This document shows, piece after piece, positions 10,858 to 19,517 of a stretch of DNA of 64,000 nucleotides. Location of the stretch: contig JAEUSQ010000017.1 in NCBI GenBank assembly GCA_016788705.1, forward strand, positions 1-64,000. Direction: 5' to 3'. The DNA comes from Bacteroidetes Order II. bacterium (lineage in GTDB: Bacteria; Bacteroidota; Rhodothermia; Rhodothermales; UBA2364). A program made the position numbers and the translations under genes. The notes beneath the pieces are model-generated. The model was not told the DNA's origin. It was given only the letters and a program-made list of their open reading frames with translations, and searched no databases. Positions within the stretch are counted from its first letter, which is position 1. The number at the start of each line of letters is the position of its first letter.

Positions 10858-11757
10858 CTATCCAAAAATAGACCGGGCCTCTTGGTAGCAGATGGCATGC
10901 ATACGCGCCGTTTCTTCAGCAGAAGCCGCATATCCGCCTGAGAGGGTGAGGCAAACGGGAATTTGTGCGGAATGCAGGGTTTCGAGAACAAAATGCTCTC
11001 GTTGGCGAAGACCCCAAGGCGATAGCTTTAAGCGCCCAATACGATCTCCTGCCAAAACATCTACTCCTGCCAGATAAAAGACCATATCTGGTTGAGCAAG
11101 TCTGATGGATTGAGGTAGAAACCGTCTTAAATAAACCATATATTCGTCATCGGTCAAACCATCCGGCAAGGCCACGTCTAAGTCCGACGTTTGTTTGTGG
11201 AACGGATAATTTTTTTCGCCATGCATCGAGAAGGTGAATACGACTGGATCATTCCGGAAAATATAGGCGCTTCCATTTCCCTGATGCACATCCAAATCTA
11301 CAATCAGCGCTCGACGAATCCACTTGGCTTGCTGTAAAACACGGATAGCGATGGCCACATCGTTGAAGACACAATACCCCTCGCCATGTCCCGGAAAAGC
11401 ATGATGCGTTCCACCTGCCAAATTCGCGGCCAAGCCGTCATGCAAAGCCATTAGAGCAGCATTGATGGTTCCTTGACAGGCCAATAAGGAGCGTCGTACC
11501 AAGCCCGCCGACCAAGGCAGGCCCAATTTACGTATTGCGGCCGGAGGTAGGGTTCCATGCATAAACCCATGTACATAATCGGCTGTATGGACCAATAATA
11601 GGTCTTGTATTTCTGTCTCGTTGGGCTGTACGACGTCGCTGGCCTTTACCAAGTTTTCGGAAACCAAGTAGTGGTACAATGCCGGATATTTCCCCATCGG
11701 AAACGGATGTTTTTCCGGCAAAGGTACATAATAGGCTTCATGATAAGAGACCCGCAT
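10858..11757 (-). CDS. Histone deacetylase-family (acetoin-utilisation-like) hydrolase
   Basis: Encodes 299 aa, the usual size for bacterial HDAC-like zinc amidohydrolases. The family motifs are intact: GGTHHAF with the His pair at 118-119, DLDVHQGNG with metal-binding Asp 156 and His 158, and a later AGVDVLAGDRIGRL segment supplying the other metal Asp. The terminal LTLSGGY motif normally carries the active-site Tyr. The reaction is removal of an acyl group from an amine. The real substrate (acetyl-lysine, acetylpolyamine or another) cannot be read from the sequence. The start lies 3 nt after the rsmD stop, so the two are co-transcribed. Confidence 0.9.
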   Translation of the reverse strand: MRVSYHEAYYVPLPEKHPFPMGKYPALYHYLVSENLVKASDVVQPNETEIQDLLLVHTADYVHGFMHGTLPPAAIRKLGLPWSAGLVRRSLLACQGTINAALMALHDGLAANLAGGTHHAFPGHGEGYCVFNDVAIAIRVLQQAKWIRRALIVDLDVHQGNGSAYIFRNDPVVFTFSMHGEKNYPFHKQTSDLDVALPDGLTDDEYMVYLRRFLPQSIRLAQPDMVFYLAGVDVLAGDRIGRLKLSPWGLRQREHFVLETLHSAQIPVCLTLSGGYAASAEETARMHAICYQEARSIFG

Positions 11758-11760
11758 ACA

Positions 11761-12321
11761 TCAGTCGTCGTCCAATTCATTTAGCAGAGCAGGTCGGAAA
11801 ACGGAGACGATGGTACGGCCATAAGCCCGGCTCGTATCCAACGCCGGGTGTTCGTCGAAGCTATGACGGGCATCATGCTCCAAAACAAACAAGCCTTCTG
11901 GCTTGAGCTGTGGAAAAACCCATTCCGGTAATTGAGGAATGGCTTCTAACTCATAAGGTGGATCTGCAAACACCACATCAAACTGTGGTCCTCGGTATTT
12001 TTGGATAAACCCTACCGCATCGCCTAATTGAAACCAGCATTGTTTTTCTATGCCAAATATGCTTGCATTTTGCTTTGTAAGTTCTAAAACAGTACGGTTC
12101 AACTCGATAAAGGTAGTACTTTCTGCCCCCCGGCTCATAGACTCTATCCCCAGTGCACCTGTTCCGGCAAACATGTCCAAGACACGCGCACCACGCATTT
12201 CCATCCGAGAATACAACAAGTTGAACACAGAAGTCCGCACGCGGTCGGTGGTAGGACGGGTAATTTCGCCCTTGGGCGATTTCAAGGAACGACCTTTAAA
12301 TTTTCCGGCAATAATGCGCAT
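11761..12321 (-). CDS. rsmD: 16S rRNA (guanine966-N2)-methyltransferase RsmD
   Basis: Encodes 186 aa from the ATG at 12321. A TTG two codons upstream is less likely, and MRIIAGKFKGR is the standard RsmD N-terminus. The SAM-binding motif VLDMFAGTGALGIES (about residues 49-63) and the catalytic DPPY motif are present, as expected for an N2-guanine methyltransferase acting on 16S rRNA in assembled 30S subunits. It leads a two-gene unit with the HDAC-like gene. Confidence 0.93.
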   Translation of the reverse strand: MRIIAGKFKGRSLKSPKGEITRPTTDRVRTSVFNLLYSRMEMRGARVLDMFAGTGALGIESMSRGAESTTFIELNRTVLELTKQNASIFGIEKQCWFQLGDAVGFIQKYRGPQFDVVFADPPYELEAIPQLPEWVFPQLKPEGLFVLEHDARHSFDEHPALDTSRAYGRTIVSVFRPALLNELDDD

Positions 12322-12411
12322 GTACAACGATACGGTTAGTCTAAAAGTGTCGTAAGATACGACAAGAAGACCAAGGTAGCGGTAAAGTTTCTTACTTCTT
12401 CTCCGGCCTAA

Positions 12412-12653
12412 TCACCTTGTATCGTCCTTCATGGTTAATTCGGTAGTGGGTCTTTTCACCAGCGCCGTCAAGAGTGCCTCAAAGGTATTTGCGATGGCTT
12501 GTATCGAAAGGCGGTAGGTTTTAAACTGGCCGGAATGACCAGTTTTGATGCTTTATCCAAAACATGAAGTACGACGGCAATTTCGTGAATGATTTTTGGT
12601 TTCGGATTGCTTTTGTGCAACCCTTTTGGCTTTTGCATAAGTGCATCAGCCAT
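12412..12653 (-). pseudogene. Possible small frameshifted gene remnant
   Basis: One frame begins MADALMQKPKGLHKSNPKPK and reads plausibly to about 12540. The +1 frame then continues as TGHSGQFKTYRLSIQAIANT and stops at 12412. Joined, they give a helical, basic protein of about 80 aa, but I do not recognise the family. The rest of the 540-bp gap between rsmD and the glycosidase (12322-12864) shows no other gene. This may be chance. Confidence 0.22.
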
Positions 12654-12864
12654 TTCAACAGAAAGTTACACTCCTGATAACATACTTAATTATGGAAAAA
12701 GCATATGCAACACGTCATAACGACTCAATGGTTCACAACAAATACATTTTAAATAGAACACATTATTCCCGTTGTGGGCGGTGGCTCGGACGATTTGAAG
12801 AATTTGGCATTCTCATGTTCAGGTTGTAATAATTACACAGGCCGTTCTTAATCCAATTACAAAG

Positions 12865-14022
12865 ATGAAAACAAAGGATTTAGTCATTATCCTCAAGCAT
12901 ATTCACCACAGGATTTTGTGGGTATGGGCGTTGTGGTTGCTTCCTTCGTGCGACAACCCGATGGAGGTAGATATTGATCCAGTCTCTCAAGTGCCTAAGA
13001 CCCGTCTTGAACGCATGAACCGTGGGGTTAACCTAAGCCATTGGTTTGCACAAACCACCATTACAACGGAACGGATGCGCACCTTTATGACGGAAGAAGA
13101 CTTCCAGACCCTTTCAGCACTCGGATTCCAACACGTCCGCTTTCCCGTAGATCCGACGTTGCTCTTGGACGAGGAGCAACCCGAACGCCTTGTGGCATCC
13201 AATTGGCACGAGGTTCGGCGGGCTTTGGAGATGATGATGGAGCAAGGCTTGGCGGTAACGCTGGAGATGCATGGCAATACCGCATTCAAAAAACGATTAG
13301 AGACCGAAGCGGCCTTTCGCGCGGTCTTTACGCGGTTTTGGCACGCTTTGGCGGGTAAAGTATCCGACACCAATCCTGAATTTCTGTTCTTAGAACCGCT
13401 CAATGAGCCAGTAATGAACAGTTCACGTGAATGGCAAGTGCTTCAAAATCAGTTACTTGTAGCCATTCGGTCGGGCGCACCCAAGCATACACTGGTGGCG
13501 GTTGGAGACATGTTTTCCAGTTTGGATCAATTGAATTTGTTGCAACCCGTGGAGGACCCCAATGTGGTCTATGCGTTTCATTTTTATGAACCGGGCACCT
13601 TTACCCATCAAGGCGCTACTTGGGCGGTGGCAGCATGGCCGTATTTGCGGGAAATTCCATATCCATACGATGCTAACAAAATGAACCAACTTTTGCCACA
13701 ACTTCCGGCAATTGCCCAGCCACTTGCCCGTGCATATGCCGCCGAAAAGTGGGATCGCTCGCGGGTACAAGCCCGTTTGGCCAAACCTTTTTTGTGGGGT
13801 CAACGGTTCCGGGTTCCTGTGATCTGTGCTGAGTTTGGAGTGTATCGCTTGGTTGCCCCGCCACAAGACCGCCTGAACTGGATTAGAGATGTACGCACCA
13901 TTTTAGAGCGCTATCAAATTCCTTGGACGATGTGGGACTACTCCGAGGGCTTTGGTGTGGCCATCCGTAAGAATGGAAAACGTGAAGTTGATATGGAGAC
14001 TGTGCGTGCATTGGGATTATAA
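12865..14022 (+). CDS. GH5-family glycoside hydrolase lipoprotein
   Basis: Encodes 385 aa. The N-terminus is a lipoprotein signal with lipobox LLPSC (Cys 29). The rest is a (beta/alpha)8 glycosidase of clan GH-A, most like GH5: RGVNLSHW near residue 53, HVRFPVD near 90, the acid/base Glu 181 in LNEP, HFYEP near 239, and the nucleophile Glu 323 in CAEFG. A WTMWDYSEGFG segment near the end forms the usual aromatic subsite. It probably hydrolyses a beta-glucan or related polymer from the outer membrane surface or periplasm. The exact substrate is not evident. No SusC/SusD pair adjoins it, so it is not part of an obvious polysaccharide utilisation locus. Confidence 0.88.
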   Translation: MKTKDLVIILKHIHHRILWVWALWLLPSCDNPMEVDIDPVSQVPKTRLERMNRGVNLSHWFAQTTITTERMRTFMTEEDFQTLSALGFQHVRFPVDPTLLLDEEQPERLVASNWHEVRRALEMMMEQGLAVTLEMHGNTAFKKRLETEAAFRAVFTRFWHALAGKVSDTNPEFLFLEPLNEPVMNSSREWQVLQNQLLVAIRSGAPKHTLVAVGDMFSSLDQLNLLQPVEDPNVVYAFHFYEPGTFTHQGATWAVAAWPYLREIPYPYDANKMNQLLPQLPAIAQPLARAYAAEKWDRSRVQARLAKPFLWGQRFRVPVICAEFGVYRLVAPPQDRLNWIRDVRTILERYQIPWTMWDYSEGFGVAIRKNGKREVDMETVRALGL

Positions 14023-14131
14023 GCAAATTAAACATCCTCTAAAACTTACACACATCTTGCACATGTGTCTATAAGTTCTTACTTTAGGGGCAAATTTTTG
14101 ACATAGTAACCCCATTTACTTAAAGAGACAC

Positions 14132-14644
14132 ATGGCACATTCTTCATTGGTGGTTCCCGCCGAAATCTTGCGGGCATTCAAAAAAGTTTTTCCAAAAGTG
14201 GACGTAAGCCGCGTTTCGTGGTCTTGGGAAGTTCCCCATAAAATTTATGAAGCCTCCTTCGAGCAAGACGGCTTTTCTTACGAAGTAGAAATTACGGTGA
14301 CGGGTCACCACTTGCTTTCCGAAATTTACATGCGTACCGAAGCCTTGCCAGAAGGTATCCGCAACCACATCGAGGCCGAGTTCCCAGGTGCGATTATTCA
14401 CTCAGTAGAGCGCGTCTTGTACTCCAATGGCGATGTACAATACGAAATTGACCTGATTACCGGAAAAGGCGAGCGCGAAATTTTGGTGCGGGAGGACGGT
14501 TATATCTTGGATTATGGCAAAGACCCCGCAAAAAAACATAAAAAGGTAAAAGAAAAAGAAGCGGACGAGGAGGAAGAGGAAGAAAAAGAAGAAACAACCC
14601 CAGAAAAAACAGAAACCGCCTTAGAGGACACTTCAGAGGTCTAA
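14132..14644 (+). CDS. PepSY-like protein with acidic tail
   Basis: Encodes 170 aa. Residues about 5-125 form two PepSY-like repeats (each helix then strands: AFKKVFPKVDVSRVSW and HIEAEFPGAIIHSVER), similar to the putative beta-lactamase-inhibitor-like PepSY family of Bacteroidota. The last 45 residues are a Lys/Glu-rich low-complexity tail with a run of Glu. There is no signal peptide from this ATG, which is unusual, because most relatives are exported. Function unknown. It is a single gene, closed by a strong terminator. Confidence 0.7.
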   Translation: MAHSSLVVPAEILRAFKKVFPKVDVSRVSWSWEVPHKIYEASFEQDGFSYEVEITVTGHHLLSEIYMRTEALPEGIRNHIEAEFPGAIIHSVERVLYSNGDVQYEIDLITGKGEREILVREDGYILDYGKDPAKKHKKVKEKEADEEEEEEKEETTPEKTETALEDTSEV

Positions 14645-14668
14645 AGTATCCGTTTGGCTATACAAAAG

Positions 14669-14700
14669 GCCACACTTTTTACAATGGGTGTGGCTTTTTT
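14669..14700 (+). terminator. Rho-independent terminator
   Basis: GCCACAC pairs with GTGTGGC across a 12-nt loop and is followed by six T. It sits 24 bp past the PepSY-like gene stop. Confidence 0.8.
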
Positions 14701-14769
14701 GGTCGCTAACGGAGTAATACACTAAAACGATTGTGTAACAGATGGAGTAACCATCTTTGGCTTCCTAAG

Positions 14770-15243
14770 CTATTGGCCTACGGTACGAACAGAGGCGCGG
14801 TCTAAGCGGTAGAACAGCAATAAATCTGAGTTTGGCAAGAGGCTAAACGTACCTTGCACCTCTACAGGCTGATCGGTATAGCGAATTTTACGATCCAAGT
14901 TCAATTCTACAATTTTTTCGGGTCCAACACCCACACAAAACTGACAGTCGGAAGGGTCGGGTGTAAGACCAAAATGATCGGTGGAAAAAGCCAATTCGAT
15001 CGGAACCAAATATCCCTGTAAGGTAATGGTTTTGTTTTCTAATTTCTGGTGTTCGGCAGAAAAGGTAGGACGGTAGGTTTCTCGGTCATATTGGGTTTTG
15101 AGCAACAGTTTCCAGACTTCGCTGTTGGTATGGCGGGTTTTTTGCAGATTGGTGACCATCACCAAAGAAGTAACTACAACCATCAACAATCCTGTGAGCA
15201 ACGATTTGACCCAAATGGGTATGGCATTCAGACCGATTTTCAT
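14770..15243 (-). CDS. DUF3299-family membrane-anchored protein
   Basis: Encodes 157 aa from the ATG at 15243. A longer frame overlaps the upstream gene and is rejected, because this ATG lies 7 nt past that gene's stop. One N-terminal transmembrane helix (SLLTGLLMVVVTSLVMV) precedes a DUF3299 domain: LQGYLVPIE, then the signature CQFC pair (CxxC, likely metal-binding), then VEVQGTFSL. DUF3299 proteins are exported and often found with metal-homeostasis genes. A COG0523 GTPase lies upstream in the same cluster, which agrees. Molecular function is unknown. Confidence 0.72.
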   Translation of the reverse strand: MKIGLNAIPIWVKSLLTGLLMVVVTSLVMVTNLQKTRHTNSEVWKLLLKTQYDRETYRPTFSAEHQKLENKTITLQGYLVPIELAFSTDHFGLTPDPSDCQFCVGVGPEKIVELNLDRKIRYTDQPVEVQGTFSLLPNSDLLLFYRLDRASVRTVGQ

Positions 15244-15250
15244 GGTCGTG

Positions 15251-16063
15251 CTATGGTTTTTTTTGCAAATTGCGAAGGAGTTTCTTGGCATCAATGGTTC
15301 CAGAGCGGAGTTGTTCTGCTCGGAGCAGGCGATACCGAGCGAGGATTTTCTGGGCAGCAACGTAGCGTGTAGAGTCGTCTAAGGCGGGTGTATGACCTTT
15401 GGGCATGGCATAGGTAAAATGGCCTTTTTCGGCGGCAAAAACTGGAATTTGAAAAAAGTCTCGTTTCACAAATTGTTTGGTACTGTCTTGCTCTTGCCCC
15501 GCTTGCACAAAAAAATCCACCGCATAATCGGGATAACCAAATAGATATCCAAAGCCGCGCCAACGATCATATTTAGCAGCGGACTCTACCAAAAGTGGAA
15601 TCAACTCGACAGGCGTGGCTTCCGTGATACCCAATTTTGCCCAAAACAATGGATGGCGGCGTATTTCTTTTTGAACACGATTAACATCTAAGGCCAATAA
15701 TTCCACATATTTCCGGCCATCAAATTCATTTTTAAAAGGTACAAGAACCACTTTTTTTCCGTTGCAAGATAGCTTTGCCCCAATGTTAGCCCACAGAGTC
15801 AGTTGTGGAATGGCCGCTTGGAGCGAATCGGTATGAAACGAAAAATCATCTATGGTACTCATCGGCTTGAGGTCTGCGGCCAAGGTATAAAGGGCTTCGT
15901 GGTCTAACCCATGCAGCAGAATATGTTGAGCCACCTTTTGTTCCGAAGGCAACCATCCAGAAAAATCATTACAGGTCTCTGCTGGATGAGTGGGTTTGAG
16001 GTGCCGACACCCACCAAGCGCTAAGGCAAGACCCGCAAGGAACCATAAAAAAGACTTACTCAT
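15251..16063 (-). CDS. Lipoprotein of unknown function
   Basis: Encodes 270 aa from ATG 16063, which places a lipobox (ALGGC) after a 20-residue hydrophobic segment. A further ATG 27 nt upstream would only lengthen the leader. The mature part begins with a CNDF segment and is mixed alpha/beta, with a central FGYLFGYPDYAVDFFV stretch and a basic C-terminus. I do not recognise a family. It is followed at 7 nt by the DUF3299 gene and preceded by two repeat elements and the COG0523 GTPase, so a role in a metal-related envelope system is an inference from context. Confidence 0.7.
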   Translation of the reverse strand: MSKSFLWFLAGLALALGGCRHLKPTHPAETCNDFSGWLPSEQKVAQHILLHGLDHEALYTLAADLKPMSTIDDFSFHTDSLQAAIPQLTLWANIGAKLSCNGKKVVLVPFKNEFDGRKYVELLALDVNRVQKEIRRHPLFWAKLGITEATPVELIPLLVESAAKYDRWRGFGYLFGYPDYAVDFFVQAGQEQDSTKQFVKRDFFQIPVFAAEKGHFTYAMPKGHTPALDDSTRYVAAQKILARYRLLRAEQLRSGTIDAKKLLRNLQKKP

Positions 16064-16099
16064 GTGTGATATAACTTCTTTTTTGCACATATTAGATTA

Positions 16100-16161
16100 T
16101 TTTCCCCTGCCCTCGTGCCGCACAATCCCAAAGCAACACGAGGACAGTTATGCGGGGAAAA
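16100..16161. repeat. Inverted-repeat element, copy 1
   Basis: A 62-bp unit closed by TTTTCCCC / GGGGAAAA. Inside, CCTCGTG pairs with CACGAGG, and CCGCA can pair with TGCGG lying outside that inner stem, giving a pseudoknot-like A-B-A'-B' order. A second copy lies about 60 bp away. It resembles REP/MITE-type extragenic repeats. Confidence 0.7.
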
Positions 16162-16222
16162 ACGGAAAACCCAGTTTGGGTTTAAATTTACCATTGACAT
16201 AGCGTCAGGTATGGTAGGTATA

Positions 16223-16284
16223 TTCCCCCTGCCCTCGTGCCGCATAATCCCAAGAAAGCAATACGAGGGCAACCATGCGGGGAA
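16223..16284. repeat. Inverted-repeat element, copy 2
   Basis: It matches copy 1 in most positions, including CTGCCCTCGTGCCGCA, but has a 3-nt insertion in the loop. The stems are kept: TTCCCC / GGGGAA, TGCCCTCGT / ACGAGGGCA, and CCGCAT / ATGCGG. It lies just past the stop of the COG0523 gene. Confidence 0.7.
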
Positions 16285-16294
16285 ACTTAAAAAA

Positions 16295-17485
16295 CTACTG
16301 AATGGGCCAAGGGTCATCCAATGGCTTTCCATTGGTAATGTGCTCAACCAGCTCTTTGTCCGTGATCAGGCAGGTATCCAACAGGGTCCGGAACCTTTTC
16401 TCATCCATTTTTTGGCCAATAAAAACTAATTCTTGTCGCCTATCTCCCACTTTTTCATCCCAAATCGTGCGCAAGTATTGTCTAAAATCTGATGTATTGG
16501 GTCGTCTTTCTTTAGGAACTGCCGCCCACCAATAACCAGCGGTTTCCCAATTTCGGATTCTGCCTGCCTGCGAGAGGGAAAGCACATCGGTATTGCGAGT
16601 TGCCAGCCAAAAAAAGCCCTTGGCCCGAATCACCCCCTTCCAACTTGCATTAAAGAAGTCGTAGAACCGTTTCGGGTGGAATGGGCGGCGGGATCGGTAA
16701 ACAAAACTCGAAATGCCGTACTCTTCGGTTTCCGGAATGTGTTCCCCTGCCAATTCTTTGGCCCATCCGGCAGCGTTCTCGGCCTCCTCCATATTGAATA
16801 AGTTCGTATTCAGCACCTCGTCCAAGTCAACTTTGCCATAAGTCGAAGTAATTATTTGGGCATCAGGATTTAAGGTTCGTAAAATACTATTCAGATAATG
16901 GATATTCATGGACGTTACAGTATCGGTTTTATTCAGTATAATAACGTTTGCAAACTCAATTTGGTCGGTTAGTAGATCCACTAAGGTGCGTTCATCGCCT
17001 TCGCCCACTTCTTGTCCCAGTTGTTTGAGGGTTTGCGCAGAATTGAAGTCTGACAAAAAGTTATGGGCATCCACCACCGTCACCATAGTATCCAATTGTG
17101 CAAAAGAAGACAGACTTTGGCCATTTTCATCCTCGAAGGCAAATGTTACCGCCACAGGCATCGGTTCGGAGATGCCAGAACTTTCAATTACGAGGTACTC
17201 GAACTTGTTTTGCAAGGCCAATTTGCGGATTTCCACCAATAAGTCTTCGCGAAGGGTACAACAAATACAGCCATTGGTCATTTCCACCAAACTGGCATCG
17301 GTGCGGGTAATGGCTTTTTCATCGTTCCGAACAAGCGCGGCATCAATATTTACCTCGCTCATGTCATTGACGATTACGGCAATCTTCTTATCCTGTGTGT
17401 TGTGCAGAATATGGTTTAACAAGGTTGTTTTTCCGGAACCAAGGTAGCCGGAGAGTACCGTTACAGGAAGTTTGCTTCTGGTCAT
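16295..17485 (-). CDS. COG0523 (CobW/ZigA-like) metal-chaperone GTPase
   Basis: Encodes 396 aa. Walker A GYLGSGKT at 13-20, the metal-binding CxCC motif (GCICCTLRE) at 73-76, the ESSGISEP segment, and the base-specificity motif NKTD are all present. A CobW C-terminal domain follows (RPFHPKRFYDF). The length and C-terminal domain match the zinc-responsive ZigA/YciC subgroup more than the cobalamin-synthesis CobW. Such proteins deliver Zn to client enzymes under metal shortage. It starts 3 nt after the truncated FAD-protein frame and lies in a minus-strand cluster with DUF2946-like and DUF3299 genes. No Zur box was identified by eye. Confidence 0.9.
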   Translation of the reverse strand: MTRSKLPVTVLSGYLGSGKTTLLNHILHNTQDKKIAVIVNDMSEVNIDAALVRNDEKAITRTDASLVEMTNGCICCTLREDLLVEIRKLALQNKFEYLVIESSGISEPMPVAVTFAFEDENGQSLSSFAQLDTMVTVVDAHNFLSDFNSAQTLKQLGQEVGEGDERTLVDLLTDQIEFANVIILNKTDTVTSMNIHYLNSILRTLNPDAQIITSTYGKVDLDEVLNTNLFNMEEAENAAGWAKELAGEHIPETEEYGISSFVYRSRRPFHPKRFYDFFNASWKGVIRAKGFFWLATRNTDVLSLSQAGRIRNWETAGYWWAAVPKERRPNTSDFRQYLRTIWDEKVGDRRQELVFIGQKMDEKRFRTLLDTCLITDKELVEHITNGKPLDDPWPIQ

Positions 17486-17488
17486 GGT

Positions 17489-17749
17489 TTATAATTGTTT
17501 TAAGTAAGTCGCTTTAAAGATGGCTTGTTGCTCCTGAAAACGCTGTGTTTGATGGGTAGGGTGAACAATGGTGGAGCGCAAGACCGACATTCCGACGTTC
17601 TTTGCACAATGCGTCCACATCGCCAAGGGCGCTTCGTGCGGGTCTATCACCCCGATCTCCGAAGGGGCTACCTGCGCGTGGTTCATTAAAGAATGCGACA
17701 AGAAGGTGCCATGCACACCGCCACCCACCACGAGCCATTGAAGGCCCAT
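17489..17749 (-). pseudogene. Truncated FAD/NAD(P)-binding oxidoreductase
   Basis: The 86 aa start like the N-terminus of a full-length FAD/NAD(P)-binding protein: VVGGGVHGTFLSHSL is the dinucleotide-binding loop, followed by GVIDPHEAPLAMW and a GMSVLRS segment. Family members of this kind are usually several hundred residues long. Here the frame stops after about 24 more residues, 3 nt before the COG0523 start. An internal deletion that kept the gene's start and perhaps its last codons would explain both the size and the preserved operon spacing. A functional short protein is possible but less likely. Confidence 0.55.
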
Positions 17750-17786
17750 TGGGGGAAACGATTCAGGTTGGAAAAAGAAAGGGTAA

Positions 17787-18113
17787 TTAACCTACCGGAG
17801 GAGCGCGAGAGGGCCGAGAATGGAATTCGGAACGAAAAGGCGGGGTTTCGGAGATAAAATAGCGTTCAACCGAAAATACCGCTATCTGCGGTGCGATCGT
17901 CAGACCGATACTTGGGAGCGCCGTCTGGTATTTGATCGCATCACACAGCGAACAATCATCTGCCTCACCCTCGTGGTTTTTGTGCTGAGGATGTTCATAG
18001 CAGAAAAAGTCTGAATGATGGTGTACGAGATGAACCCACGGCACCGCCACGCCACCGCCCAGAAAGAGCAATAACAAGACTACTACGCCGAATTTCAATT
18101 TGGTTCTTCTCAT
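17787..18113 (-). CDS. Small exported His/Cys-rich protein (DUF2946-like)
   Basis: Encodes 108 aa with an N-terminal membrane or signal segment (VVLLLLFLGGGVAVPWVH). Next come HLVHHHSDFFCYEH, a His-rich spacer and CSLC, a possible metal-binding set. The pattern (signal, HxxHH, then CxxC before a second hydrophobic stretch) resembles DUF2946-like small proteins found with metal transporters. It heads the cluster that includes the COG0523 GTPase. Metal binding is an inference from residues and context. Confidence 0.6.
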   Translation of the reverse strand: MRRTKLKFGVVVLLLLFLGGGVAVPWVHLVHHHSDFFCYEHPQHKNHEGEADDCSLCDAIKYQTALPSIGLTIAPQIAVFSVERYFISETPPFRSEFHSRPSRAPPVG

Positions 18114-18333
18114 AATCAGGTAATTTAAGCGCTGGAACTTAGGACACCAAATAAATTTTCATGCCAAAACCAAACCTTGAACTCGCCAAACTTAACAATT
18201 ACAAAGAGATAAAAACTGTAAAAGAATTTTTGAAATGCGAAGTAACGAATTTATCTTTCGGATTCACTCCCTCTTGCACTTCAACGGGGCGGGCATACTT
18301 AATTTTCATCTGTTTGATTTGTTTATCCGCATC

Positions 18334-18693
18334 ATGAATTTATTTGCAACTCTATACGATTATTTAGTTCAAAAAAATGGGGCTATCGAGACGTTTCCCT
18401 TCGGTGAGAATGTTTTGGTGATGAAGGTAAAGGGAAAGATTTTTGCCCTACTCCCCTTGGACGAGACACCCACACGCATCAACCTGAAGTGCGATCCATC
18501 ACGGGCAGTAGAACTTCGTACCCAATATGATGCAATTATGCCAGGCTACCATATGAGCAAGCAGCACTGGAATACCCTTACTGTAGATGGACGTTTGCCC
18601 CTTTCTCTGGTACTCGAATTGATAGATCATTCTTATGAATTGGTGGTCGCCTCTCTTAAAAAAACAGATCGCTTGGCTTTAGAATCCACATAA
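18334..18693 (+). CDS. MmcQ/YjbR-family protein
   Basis: Encodes 119 aa from ATG 18334. A start 99 nt earlier adds a low-quality N-terminus with no family match. The fold signature is clear: TFPFGENVLVMKVKGKIFALL, then INLKCDPSRAVELR, PGYHMSKQHWNTL and LIDHSYELV. Relatives are cytosolic DNA-binding-like proteins (CyaY-like fold) of uncertain function. The next gene starts 2 nt after its stop, so they probably share a transcript even though the products seem unrelated. Confidence 0.85.
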   Translation: MNLFATLYDYLVQKNGAIETFPFGENVLVMKVKGKIFALLPLDETPTRINLKCDPSRAVELRTQYDAIMPGYHMSKQHWNTLTVDGRLPLSLVLELIDHSYELVVASLKKTDRLALEST

Positions 18694-18695
18694 CC

Positions 18696-19517
18696 ATGAA
18701 AAAATTCCTTTTTCTTCATCGTGCATTATTCGTTTTTTCCATCTTGTTTGCTGACGTACTCCACACCTACGCGCAAGATCACTTGGCATATTTCTCAGTC
18801 CCGATTTTAGAGGCCAATACCCGTTGTACAAAACCCATACAAATAGTCGGGCGGGTTTGGAAAGATGCCAATTTTAACCGCATTCAAGACCCTGATGAAT
18901 CCGGCTTCCCGTCTCTCACCTTACAACTTTGGGACGACCAAAACCTATTGGACACCCAACGCACCGATGGGCGTGGCCAATATCGCTTTACGTTATCGGA
19001 CTTCCCGAAGTTCAATCTCTTAAAAGTTATCCTGAACGAAGTAGCAGACTTTAAAGGACCGCTGGCCAATGTCCGGCTGACCGAAGTTGAGGCAACCTCC
19101 CCAGACGTTAACTCGGATGCCGTGCCCCCCTTCAATAATGAGCAGGGGTTTCCGGAAATGCGCGTTTTCCTACCCGGATGCCCGCAGAAAGTGATTCGCT
19201 TAGACGCAGGATTCCGGCCCTTTGTAGCCCAGGTTGAAGTAAAACATACTGTACAAGTTTTTAAACCGGACGGAACAGAAACACAGGACATGCAACCAGG
19301 ATACACAGTTTGGACCAAAGTGGCGCTGGAAAACCAAGGCCCAGACGCTGCAAAAGAAGTCCGGCTAAACATCCCCATCACTCCAGAACAGGAATTTGAA
19401 TTTATCAAGGCCATTCCACTTAAAGGCCAGTATAATCCCATAAAATCCGTTTGGGAAATTCCCCTATTGGAGGTAAAAGAAGTAACACAGATCATCATTC
19501 AAACACGAATAAAATAA
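18696..19517 (+). CDS. Secreted SdrD_B/DUF11-like protein
   Basis: Encodes 273 aa. The signal peptide ends near TYAQ (residue 26). An SdrD_B module follows: GRVWKDANFNRIQDPDE (about 50-66), with the Asp-rich loop of calcium-binding repeats, then a TDGRGQYRF strand. The last 80 residues resemble a DUF11 domain (VALENQGPDAAKEVRLNIP). It is a small cousin of the large surface proteins at both window ends, but with one copy of each module. It has no anchoring or T9SS tail. Likely a secreted structural protein, inferred only from the modules. Confidence 0.8.
   Translation: MKKFLFLHRALFVFSILFADVLHTYAQDHLAYFSVPILEANTRCTKPIQIVGRVWKDANFNRIQDPDESGFPSLTLQLWDDQNLLDTQRTDGRGQYRFTLSDFPKFNLLKVILNEVADFKGPLANVRLTEVEATSPDVNSDAVPPFNNEQGFPEMRVFLPGCPQKVIRLDAGFRPFVAQVEVKHTVQVFKPDGTETQDMQPGYTVWTKVALENQGPDAAKEVRLNIPITPEQEFEFIKAIPLKGQYNPIKSVWEIPLLEVKEVTQIIIQTRIK

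Noticed and set aside
12641-12829. 62-codon frame on the plus strand
   Set aside because: No conserved motif, poor composition, and it overlaps the opposite remnant; not supported.
16100-16284. CRISPR-like array
   Set aside because: Only two units, each palindromic and with matching spacers inside the unit; no further repeats and no cas genes.
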